Of a stretch of DNA of 18,832 nt, positions 1 to 5,722 are shown one piece after another. The notes beneath the pieces are model-generated. The model did no database searches, was not told the origin of the DNA, and was given only the letters and a program-made list of their open reading frames with translations. Position 1 is the stretch's first letter; each line of letters starts with the position of its first letter. The stretch is from an uncultured Ruminococcus sp. (GTDB lineage Bacteria; Bacillota; Clostridia; Oscillospirales; Ruminococcaceae): positions 1 to 18,832 of the forward strand of contig UQQA01000035.1 of the NCBI GenBank assembly GCA_900543105.1. Direction: 5' to 3'. Made by a program: the position numbers and the translations under genes.

Positions 1-60
1 GCTTCCATTTGGCTTTTGTCTAAATGATACAACTCTTTTGAGTTTTCAGATACGCCCTAG
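1..60 (-). mobile_element. Possible insertion-sequence end at left edge
   Basis: Read on the minus strand, the sequence just after the methyltransferase stop runs CTAG followed by GGCGTATCTGAAAACTC and continues to the window edge. The TAGGGCGTATCTGAAAA string resembles, from memory only, terminal repeats of IS5-like elements, some of which duplicate a 4-bp YTAR target such as CTAG. Positions 31-44 also contain a perfect AACTC-TTTT-GAGTT hairpin, followed on the plus strand by TTTTC, which could instead be a weak terminator for a gene to the left. No transposase is visible, so this is a low-confidence call. Confidence 0.25.
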
Positions 61-65
61 TATTA

Positions 66-851
66 TTATTTCTCCATAACGATTATCTTGTTTGAGATAT
101 TACTTACAAATTTTATTTTGCCGAGGATATTATATATCGGCGCGAACACCGCCATTCCCTCGCAAAGGCTATGCTCCTCAACACAGCGGAAACCCGAGAT
201 AATTTTGTCAAGTTCCCCGCCGTTCTTCACGCCCCAAGTGAACTTCGCCTTACTGCCCTCGATCGATTTTTCCTTTATGCGCTTTGCGACCATTGGGTTC
301 ATCGTTTCGACAAGTACAACGGCGTGCTCAAAGCGTTTTTCGATGACTGCGAATATCTGCTTCACATCGCTCTCGGAAAGATACATCGTCAGACCCTCGA
401 TGATAACGAGCGCAGGAACACCTTTTTCCGCTATCCCGTTGCCCCAGTCGTCCATTGCGGACATTGGTATCTGCGTTATCTTTTCGGTCGGTGTGAGTAT
501 CCTGCTCCGCACTTCGATAGTTTCGGGCAGGTCGAGATTATACCAGTGCGAAAAGCCTTTCATTCGGTAACAGCGCGTGTCCAGACCGCAGGCGATATTT
601 ACGACAACAGCGTTTTTGAGCTTCGCGAGATATTTTTCCGCAAGTCTGTCGAGGACGATCGTTCGTGCGATAACACCGTCATGCATCGCTTTATCCTTAT
701 CGGCGAGTGAGAAATCGTAGTTGAGCTTTTCTACAATTTCGACAGCCTTTTTATCCGATATCGCGCCGCGCGTTTTTGTTTCCTTTGCTCTTGCATAGAT
801 AGTTTGCAGCATTGTTTCGGGAACGCCCGAAAGTGTTACTTTTTCACCCAT
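66..851 (-). CDS. Class I SAM-dependent methyltransferase, leucine carboxyl methyltransferase (LCMT/PF04072) family
   Basis: The 261-residue protein carries the SAM-binding motif VVNIACGLDTR at residues 83-93, the acidic strand NLDLPE at 105-110 and the family signature IIEGLTMYL at 150-158. The first 80 residues form the helical lid typical of LCMT-like enzymes in polyketide clusters and in many gut Firmicutes. The length suits a complete enzyme. The ATG at 851 is supported by an upstream AAGGA with about six bases of spacing. Family members O-methylate carboxylates or small molecules, but the substrate of this one cannot be read from sequence. The gene stands alone: the next gene on the same strand ends at 1133, and a palindromic element lies between them. 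It is probably cytoplasmic, with no signal peptide or membrane segment. Family assignment is firm; the reaction is not known. Confidence 0.85.
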   Translation of the reverse strand: MGEKVTLSGVPETMLQTIYARAKETKTRGAISDKKAVEIVEKLNYDFSLADKDKAMHDGVIARTIVLDRLAEKYLAKLKNAVVVNIACGLDTRCYRMKGFSHWYNLDLPETIEVRSRILTPTEKITQIPMSAMDDWGNGIAEKGVPALVIIEGLTMYLSESDVKQIFAVIEKRFEHAVVLVETMNPMVAKRIKEKSIEGSKAKFTWGVKNGGELDKIISGFRCVEEHSLCEGMAVFAPIYNILGKIKFVSNISNKIIVMEK

Positions 852-894
852 TTTTTATTCCTTCCTAATATAAAATTTTCAAGAAATCGTGATA

Positions 895-912
895 AGTTAG
901 CCTCAACTAACT
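895..912. promoter_or_regulatory. Inverted repeat upstream of methyltransferase, possible operator
   Basis: AGTTAG and CTAACT form a perfect 6-bp inverted repeat separated by CCTCAA, 44 bases upstream of the methyltransferase start. It is flanked on both sides by GATAA. GTTAG/CTAAC half-sites are reminiscent of DtxR-family metalloregulator operators, but the spacing is wider than in the classical DtxR box, so this is only suggestive. I could not place a convincing -35/-10 pair around it. Confidence 0.25.
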
Positions 913-1001
913 GATAAACATAAAATAAACAGAACTATGTCTGCTGTTTTATATTATCATATTTCCGCAAAAAAATCAAGTGTTTTTTATACCAACCACC
1001 A

Positions 1002-1108
1002 ATAATACTAAACACCAATAAAATACAGGAAAAAATCTGCGCCGAAATCACATATATCCAAGATTGTCGGCTTGATTTTTTCCTAATTTTAAGTGGTGTT
1101 CAGTATAA
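1002..1108. mobile_element. Palindromic MITE-like element, copy 1
   Basis: This is a 107-bp imperfect palindrome with terminal inverted repeats TACTAAACACCA and TGGTGTTCAGTA. It is near-identical to a second copy at 3042-3148: I count 8 differences in 107 positions, and the first 48 bases are identical. The ends look like short inverted repeats next to a TA dinucleotide, as expected for non-autonomous relatives of IS630/Tc1-type elements; that affiliation is inference. Its core (GCCGA...TCGGC followed by TTGATTTTTT) could act as a transcription terminator in either direction. It lies 24 bases downstream of the stop of the regulator fragment ending at 1133. Confidence 0.7.
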
Positions 1109-1132
1109 ATTTAACTGTCAGCTGTTAGTTTG

Positions 1133-2419
1133 TCACTGCTTCTCGGAAATTCCGCTCTCCAATTTCTCAATGCAAATATCTATATACTGCACCGCTTTTT
1201 CATTCGGCATAGTTAGCTCACTTTCATTCAGCGTTTCCATCAGTCCGTAAAATGCATTGAAAAGGCTCTGCTCGGAAAGCACACAGCAGAAATTCTTTTT
1301 CTCCATAAGGCAGGAAACTATGCACTTTTGATTTTTCAGCAGTATCAGCTGGATAAATCCGGGTATACTTATCTTTTCATCATTGAGAAGCTTAAAATAT
1401 CCTCCGATATCCTTTTTCATCTCTTTGAGTATATAGATCCTTTCCTCTTCCGAAAGCGGTTCCAGAAGATGCCCCGGCATATTGAGCATTGCTCCCGTTT
1501 CGGCAAAATACTCCAGTCCACGCTCGGTATAAAAGCACTCCGCAGGCTGAGTGAGGGTGAATTCGAGCTGTTCGGGCGTGAAGAAATTTTTAGCAAGCGT
1601 TTCGATGATGATATCTTTTTCGGGAATATCTATCAGCCGCCTTTTCACAACATCAAAGGTGAGATACTTCGACAGACACGGCTGAAACTCTATCGATTTT
1701 ATGAACGCTCTTGACGATTCCGCAAAGATGCCGAACATTCTGCTTTCATCTATCTGCTCAACGGCAAGCACGGAATTTGATTTCAGGCTGCGGATATGCT
1801 CCGAGGCGGCAGACATCACCGCGGCATCGTCCGTTATGAATGCCGAACGAAAATCGGCGGCTACCAGCGCCGTATATTCGGAAGTCACGATGAAGTATGG
1901 ATATATCGGCACGATATCATCGACCGCATCTTCGTGGATATAGTGCGAATACGGTCTGTAGGAAACGCCCGTATTCATCGACATTTTCAGAAGATTTTCA
2001 AGCGTGTCCATATTATGTTCCAAAGTGTTCCCGCCCGTTTTGTAAATTCGTATGAAATGCTCAAAAACTGCTTTTCCGCTGCTTTTGCCGAATATCTGCA
2101 TCACGAGTTCAAAAAAAGCTTTGTTGCTGAACGGAACTGTGGAGCAGACGATCGGCTCGGGTCTGCCCGTTTCTCTGCCGATAAGCTCCATCAGCGCGCG
2201 GTTCACGTTGAAAAGCCCGTTCACCGCGCCCGTGCCTATCTCGGAAACATCACCTACGGATAATGTTTTGGTGCTGTCGATATAATACTGCGGAAGTTTT
2301 TCTATCATTTCGATAAGGCGCTTCTGTTCATCATAAAGCCTGCTGCCCATTTTTTCGCGAAAATACAATTCGGTCAGTTCCGCTTTTTGCTGAGGAGTTA
2401 TCATAAATGCAGAACTCAA
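1133..2419 (-). CDS. C-terminal part of a split XRE-type regulator; unknown domain
   Basis: A 428-residue reading frame without a good start of its own: the first codon is TTG at 2419 and the first ATG is at 2404, neither with a recognisable ribosome-binding site. Immediately upstream, in the frame one base over, lies a helix-turn-helix ORF (2416-2595) whose end aligns with the start of this one. A -1 shift at a run of six T gives a continuous 487-residue protein reading ...VPAHDFFERLSSAF..., the usual transition from the HTH to the following helix in XRE regulators. The start of this part (ITPQQKAELTELYFREKMG) is helical, as seen just after such HTH domains. The rest matches no family I recognise; residues around 175-215 (PYFIVTSEYTALV...) look like a ligand or sensor fold. 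It has no signal peptide or membrane helix. It may be a frameshifted gene, a programmed frameshift product or a sequencing artefact. Confidence 0.7.
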   Translation of the reverse strand: MSSAFMITPQQKAELTELYFREKMGSRLYDEQKRLIEMIEKLPQYYIDSTKTLSVGDVSEIGTGAVNGLFNVNRALMELIGRETGRPEPIVCSTVPFSNKAFFELVMQIFGKSSGKAVFEHFIRIYKTGGNTLEHNMDTLENLLKMSMNTGVSYRPYSHYIHEDAVDDIVPIYPYFIVTSEYTALVAADFRSAFITDDAAVMSAASEHIRSLKSNSVLAVEQIDESRMFGIFAESSRAFIKSIEFQPCLSKYLTFDVVKRRLIDIPEKDIIIETLAKNFFTPEQLEFTLTQPAECFYTERGLEYFAETGAMLNMPGHLLEPLSEEERIYILKEMKKDIGGYFKLLNDEKISIPGFIQLILLKNQKCIVSCLMEKKNFCCVLSEQSLFNAFYGLMETLNESELTMPNEKAVQYIDICIEKLESGISEKQ

Positions 2420-2595
2420 TCGTTCAAAAAATCATGAGCAGGCACAAGTCTTCCCGACATTACCTGATGTATCGCCGTTCTGCCAAGTCCCGTGATCTGC
2501 GCCAGTTTATAGACGGTATATCCGCTTGATTCCACATAATCGGTTATTCGTGCGCTGAAATCGGTGGTATGATTTGCTGTATTTTTTTGTGGCAT
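2416..2595 (-). CDS. XRE-type helix-turn-helix fragment (N-terminal part of split regulator)
   Basis: This 59-residue ORF was found by translating the minus strand from an ATG at 2595 that has a strong GGAGGGG site five bases upstream (2601-2607). Residues about 13-55 form an HTH: YTVYKLAQITGLGRTAIHQV, then MSGRLVP. The YKLAxxTGLGRTAIxxVMSG pattern is that of XRE/Cro-type DNA-binding domains. The ORF ends in TGA at 2418-2416, two residues after the codons GAT TTT TTG. If the ribosome slips back one base on the T TTT TTG heptamer, the reading continues through the 428-residue frame downstream. On its own it would be a minimal HTH protein lacking its sensor domain. It is the promoter-proximal part of the gene, with a consensus promoter at 2614-2642. 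Confidence 0.75.
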   Translation of the reverse strand: MPQKNTANHTTDFSARITDYVESSGYTVYKLAQITGLGRTAIHQVMSGRLVPAHDFLND

Positions 2596-2613
2596 TTTAT
2601 CCCCTCCGCTGTT

Positions 2614-2642
2614 ATTATGTAATATTATGACATTTTTGTCAA
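2614..2642 (-). promoter_or_regulatory. Sigma-A-type promoter with overlapping palindromic operator for the XRE regulator
   Basis: On the minus strand there is a perfect -35 (TTGACA, 2642-2637), a 17-base spacer, and CATAAT (2619-2614), one mismatch from the -10 consensus. This is 18 bases upstream of the ATG at 2595. A perfect inverted repeat TGACA-AAAA-TGTCA (2628-2641) covers most of the -35 and the start of the spacer. That is the expected place for an operator used by a repressor, most simply the XRE regulator itself. The promoter is seen directly; autoregulation is inferred. Confidence 0.7.
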
Positions 2643-2775
2643 TATATAAAAAATCAATTTTTTGAAATAATTTTTCTTGAAAAATAGCCGAGGAAAAAAA
2701 TCTGTTTTTCTAAAGTTTCCAAACTGTTTGCCGATAAATAAATTGCAAAGAAATTTTCCGAACGGAGTGAAAACA

Positions 2776-3045
2776 TTGGATAAAATACGCAGGCATTATA
2801 TTTTTTACGGGAATGTGCAGGGTGTAGGTTTTCGTTATACAGCCGGCTGTACGGCACGGAACTACGGCATTTCGGGCTGGGTGAAAAACCTTGACGACGG
2901 CTCTGTTGAAATGGAAGCCGAGGGCAGACCCATCGACATAGACTATCTGATAAACTCGCTCGAAAACCTCAAATGGGGTTCGGTGGAACGCATTGTTTCA
3001 AGGGACATTCCTATCCACGGCGGATATGATTTCGAGATATTATAA
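2776..3045 (+). CDS. acyP: Acylphosphatase
   Basis: The 89-residue protein hydrolyses the carboxyl-phosphate bond of acylphosphates. It has both family signatures: GNVQGVGFRYTA (residues 12-23), containing the phosphate-binding catalytic Arg20, and SGWVKNLDDGSVE (33-45), containing the water-orienting Asn38. I chose the TTG at 2776 because GGAG lies eight bases upstream and the resulting length fits the family's usual 90-100 residues. The longer open frame back to 2677 adds an unrelated AT-rich stretch. The gene is transcribed divergently from the XRE regulator, with 180 bases between starts. Its stop codon (3043-3045) lies inside the left end of a MITE-like element, so the element appears to have inserted right at the end of the gene. 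It is a small soluble cytoplasmic enzyme, and no partner is evident. Confidence 0.92.
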   Translation: MDKIRRHYIFYGNVQGVGFRYTAGCTARNYGISGWVKNLDDGSVEMEAEGRPIDIDYLINSLENLKWGSVERIVSRDIPIHGGYDFEIL

Positions 3046-3148
3046 TACTAAACACCAATAAAATACAGGAAAAAATCTGCGCCGAAATCCTATATATTCG
3101 AGATTATCGGCTTGATTTTTTCCAAATTTTAAATGGTGTTTAGTATAA
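3042..3148. mobile_element. Palindromic MITE-like element, copy 2
   Basis: Second copy of the 107-bp palindrome also found at 1002-1108, in the same orientation and exactly 2,040 bp away. The ends are TACTAAACACCA and its perfect complement TGGTGTTTAGTA. Inner arms GGAAAAAATC / GATTTTTTCC and GCCGA / TCGGC extend the fold to nearly full length. The left end begins at the acylphosphatase stop codon. Because a T-run follows the GC stem on each strand, the copy could serve as a 3'-end terminator. There is no coding capacity. Confidence 0.7.
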
Positions 3149-3200
3149 GAACCCGTCTTCACAAGCATATGCGCACACATTTCTTATGAAGACAGGTTCT
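3148..3200. repeat. 53-bp palindrome (14-bp stem, 25-base loop)
   Basis: AGAACCCGTCTTCA (3148-3161) pairs with TGAAGACAGGTTCT (3187-3200) over 14 positions with one mismatch. The loop contains the palindrome GCATATGC (3165-3172). It abuts the MITE-like element on its left and the terminator on its right. No T-run follows, so it is not an obvious intrinsic terminator. It may be another small mobile repeat or a transcript-stabilising hairpin at the operon 3' end. Confidence 0.55.
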
Positions 3201-3208
3201 AAAATTTA

Positions 3209-3242
3209 CCCGTATTTTCAGCAATAAATACGGGCATTTTTT
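3209..3242. terminator. Bidirectional intrinsic terminator
   Basis: CCCGTATTT (3209-3217) and AAATACGGG (3226-3234) form a perfect 9-bp stem with an 8-base loop. On the plus strand it is followed by CA and six T (3237-3242), a good terminator for the acylphosphatase transcript. On the minus strand the stem is followed by TAAATTTTAG, a weaker U-tract that would serve the cobalamin operon. The T-run overlaps the cbiC stop codon. Confidence 0.75.
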
Positions 3243-3870
3243 ATCTTCCGCCGAACATATACAAAAGCGCATTGCATATCGCCGCCGCAACATTGCTGCC
3301 GCCCTTTCTTCCCTTTGCAACGATGTAAGGCACTCCCGATGCCATTATAAGCTCTTTCGAACGGACGACGTTCACAAATCCGACGGGAACGCCTATCACA
3401 AGCGCAGGGACAAAGCTTTTGTCCTGAATAGTTTCGCTTAATCGGACGAGCGCTGTCGGTGCGTTTCCGACTGCGTATATCACAGGCTTTCCGAGCCTTG
3501 CCGCCTTGTCCACCGAGGCTGTCGCTCTGGTCGTTCCGTTCAGCTTCGCATCGGCTGCAACGTCCTCATCGGACATAAAACACATAACTTCACAGCCGAG
3601 TTTTTTCAGTGCAGACTTGTTCACGCCCGACTTCGCCATATTCGTATCGGTGACGATGACTGCGCCGCTTTTCAGCAGCTTTTCCGCAGTCTGCATAACA
3701 TTTTCGGAAAAGCAAAGGTTGTCGAGATAGTCGAAATCAGCCGTTGTATGAATGACACGCATCACAACGGGTTTAACCTCTTCGGGGATAATTCTGCCGC
3801 CAAGTTCGCTCTCTATTATCTGAAAGCTTCGCTTCTCGATATCCTTGGGCAAAACATATTCAAGGTTCAA
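3241..3870 (-). CDS. cbiC: Cobalt-precorrin-8 methylmutase CbiC
   Basis: CbiC moves the methyl group from C11 to C12 of cobalt-precorrin-8, yielding cobyrinate. The 209-residue length is normal for the family. The family pattern is complete: the N-terminal PxxIExxSFxII segment (residues 8-19), the catalytic His41 in RVIHTTADFDY, the glycine-rich VIGVPVGFVNV and the C-terminal KGRKGGSNVAAAI. The start is a TTG at 3870 whose last bases form a TTGA overlap with the cobO stop; GGGG lies upstream, and homologous N-termini begin at this point. It is the last gene of the operon and its stop overlaps the terminator T-run. It is unusual only in the TTG start. Confidence 0.95.
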   Translation of the reverse strand: MNLEYVLPKDIEKRSFQIIESELGGRIIPEEVKPVVMRVIHTTADFDYLDNLCFSENVMQTAEKLLKSGAVIVTDTNMAKSGVNKSALKKLGCEVMCFMSDEDVAADAKLNGTTRATASVDKAARLGKPVIYAVGNAPTALVRLSETIQDKSFVPALVIGVPVGFVNVVRSKELIMASGVPYIVAKGRKGGSNVAAAICNALLYMFGGR

Positions 3871-4376
3871 AACTCTATCCCCTTTCGTGCGGTGATGCCC
3901 TTTTCATAAGGGTGCTTGACGCACTTTATCTCGCTTACATAGTCGGCCTTTTCAATGAAAATTTCATCGGGATCTCTTCCCGTGAGAATGACTTCCGCGT
4001 TTTCCAAGCCGTCAAAAATAAGCTTCTGTACACGTTCCTTATCCATAAGCCCGTATTTGTAAGCCGCATTGAATTCATCGACAATGACCATATCGAAACC
4101 ACCGCCGAAGGCTTCTTCAAGCAGGCTGTTATGGCAGGCGGTGATGTCGTTTTTGTCCGCTTCGGTCATATTTTTGAAGAACGGATAATGCCTGTCGCAG
4201 CGGATAACCTTTATGTTCGGCAAAGCTTTGAGCGATGCAAGCTCGGACGTTTCTCCGCCTTTCATAAGCTGTAAAAAGCAGACCTTCATTCCCGCCCCCG
4301 AAGCACGGAGCGCAAGTCCGAGCGATGCCGTAGTTTTGCCTTTTCCGTCGCCGCAGTAGATATGTAAAAGTCCCAT
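3867..4376 (-). CDS. cobO: Corrinoid adenosyltransferase (CobO/CobA/BtuR type)
   Basis: Transfers the 5'-deoxyadenosyl group of ATP to Co(I) of a corrinoid, forming adenosyl-corrinoids. The 169-residue protein has the P-loop GDGKGKTTAS (9-18), the Walker B-like DMVIVDEFN and the C-terminal KHPYEKGITARKGIEF typical of the CobA/BtuR family rather than PduO or EutT. I start it at the ATG at 4376, which forms TAATG with the cbiA stop and has AAAGGAGG upstream. An in-frame ATG at 4412 would add 12 residues inside cbiA and before the P-loop strand. The stop overlaps the TTG start of cbiC by four bases. It acts on cobyrinate a,c-diamide made by the neighbouring CbiA or on salvaged corrinoids. Confidence 0.94.
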   Translation of the reverse strand: MGLLHIYCGDGKGKTTASLGLALRASGAGMKVCFLQLMKGGETSELASLKALPNIKVIRCDRHYPFFKNMTEADKNDITACHNSLLEEAFGGGFDMVIVDEFNAAYKYGLMDKERVQKLIFDGLENAEVILTGRDPDEIFIEKADYVSEIKCVKHPYEKGITARKGIEF

Positions 4377-5722
4377 TATTTTTCCTCCTTTGAGCGTTTG
4401 AACACAGCACAATTTCGTGCAAAGTTTGCCGCCGTTTCGATATTTGAATAAAAATACAGATGCGGAAAACCTGCATACAAATTCTCATTTGCGTGAGCGC
4501 ATTTCCAACTTCGACCGTCTGTTTTTTCCGCTGTAAAAGCTTCGCCGCAGTTCGTGCTGTCCCAGTAGTGGAACTCGTGTGCAGGAAAAGCTTCGTCCTT
4601 TTTGCAAAGCAAATTGTCACTTTGAGCAGTCATTTTCACATAGCCGAAACGGTTCAGCTTCGGCGTTTTGTAAGCCTTTCCGTCAATTATCCCGACAAGC
4701 TTATGCTCGTTGCCGCCGCTGTCCTCCAGCGTTTCGTGAAGATACATAAAGCCGCCGCACTCGGCGATAGTCGGAGTCCCCGATCGAATCATTTCACGGA
4801 TATTTTCAAGCATAGCCTTGTTTTCCGCAAGCTTTTCCGCATATAATTCGGGGTAGCCGCCGCAAAGGATAAATCCGTCCGCATTTTCGGGAACGGCTTT
4901 ATCATAAAGCGGTGAAAAATACTCTATTTCACAGCCGAGCTTTCGCAAAAGTGAAATATTATCGGCATAAATAAAGCAGAATGCACTATCCTTTGCAACT
5001 GCGATAACGGGACGCTCGCTTATTTTCGGCAGGCTCGGAGGAGTGAACTTCGGCAACTGACTTTCCGTAAATCCGAGCAGCTTATCAAGCTTCAGATCTT
5101 TCTCCGCAAGCTCGCCGAGCCGTGATAATTTTTCCTTTATGTCCGAAATTTCGTCCGCCGTGACAAGTCCGAGGTGACGGCTTTCAAACGTCAGATCGTT
5201 CTTCGGAATGAACCCGAAATACTCCGTTCCAAGCTCACGGCAAAGGCTTTCCGCTTTCTCCGCAAGCTTTTCGGGCAGTTGATTGAAGATAAATCCGATT
5301 ATATTGTTCGGCTTTTTGTATTCGAGAAAGCCTTTCATCACTGCGCCGATAGAGTCACTCATGCCCTTGCAGCCGATGACGATGACCGCAGGCGTTTCGG
5401 TTATTTCGGAAACGGAGTGCGCCGAACCTCTGCCGTTTGCGCCGTCATAGAAGCCCATTACACCCTCGATAACGGAAATATCCGCACCGCCGCCGTTTTC
5501 GCAAAGCAGATATTTCAGCGTGTTGTCATCGCAGAAAAAGCTGTCGAGATTGAATGCCGATGTGCCGATTATTTTCTCGTGGAACATCGGGTCGATGTAG
5601 TCGGGACCGCACTTGAACGATGCAACGCGCATTTTTCTGTTGACGAGTGCCTGCAAAACTGCGCAGGTCACTGTCGTTTTTCCGCAGCCGCTGTTCGTGC
5701 CGCCGATGATGATCCTTTTCAT
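4376..5722 (-). CDS. cbiA: Cobyrinate a,c-diamide synthase CbiA
   Basis: Amidates the a and c carboxylates of cobyrinate using glutamine and ATP. The 448-residue protein has the expected two domains. The N-terminal dethiobiotin-synthetase-like ATPase domain (about 1-195) starts with the P-loop GGTNSGCGKTT (7-17) and contains the substrate motif FKCGPDYIDP (36-45). The C-terminal class I glutamine amidotransferase domain (about 238-440) has ADGFILCGGYPELY, the nucleophile Cys322 in AECGGFMYL, and a conserved HLYFYSN (421-427) near the end. The related CbiP, which amidates the other side chains, is not in the window. The start overlaps the cbiET stop by four bases (ATGA), and its own stop shares one base with the cobO start, so translation is probably coupled. 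Confidence 0.95.
   Translation of the reverse strand: MKRIIIGGTNSGCGKTTVTCAVLQALVNRKMRVASFKCGPDYIDPMFHEKIIGTSAFNLDSFFCDDNTLKYLLCENGGGADISVIEGVMGFYDGANGRGSAHSVSEITETPAVIVIGCKGMSDSIGAVMKGFLEYKKPNNIIGFIFNQLPEKLAEKAESLCRELGTEYFGFIPKNDLTFESRHLGLVTADEISDIKEKLSRLGELAEKDLKLDKLLGFTESQLPKFTPPSLPKISERPVIAVAKDSAFCFIYADNISLLRKLGCEIEYFSPLYDKAVPENADGFILCGGYPELYAEKLAENKAMLENIREMIRSGTPTIAECGGFMYLHETLEDSGGNEHKLVGIIDGKAYKTPKLNRFGYVKMTAQSDNLLCKKDEAFPAHEFHYWDSTNCGEAFTAEKTDGRSWKCAHANENLYAGFPHLYFYSNIETAANFARNCAVFKRSKEEK

Noticed and set aside
852..1132. Cobalamin riboswitch or promoter for a B12 gene in the left intergenic regions
   Set aside because: I saw no B12-box-like sequence here or at 2596-2775; these gaps hold the palindromic element and the XRE promoter. 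The operon leader should be right of the window.
2677..2775. Longer N-terminus for the acylphosphatase
   Set aside because: The added 33 residues are encoded by AT-rich intergenic sequence, precede the normal domain start, and the TTG at 2776 has a better ribosome-binding site and gives the usual length.
1002..3148. CRISPR-like array from the repeated 107-bp units
   Set aside because: Only two copies, 2 kb apart, each a self-complementary element; no short regular repeat-spacer pattern.
4129..4620. Minus-strand 163-residue open frame spanning the cbiA/cobO junction
   Set aside because: Out of frame with both genes, which are fully supported by motifs; no independent start signal.
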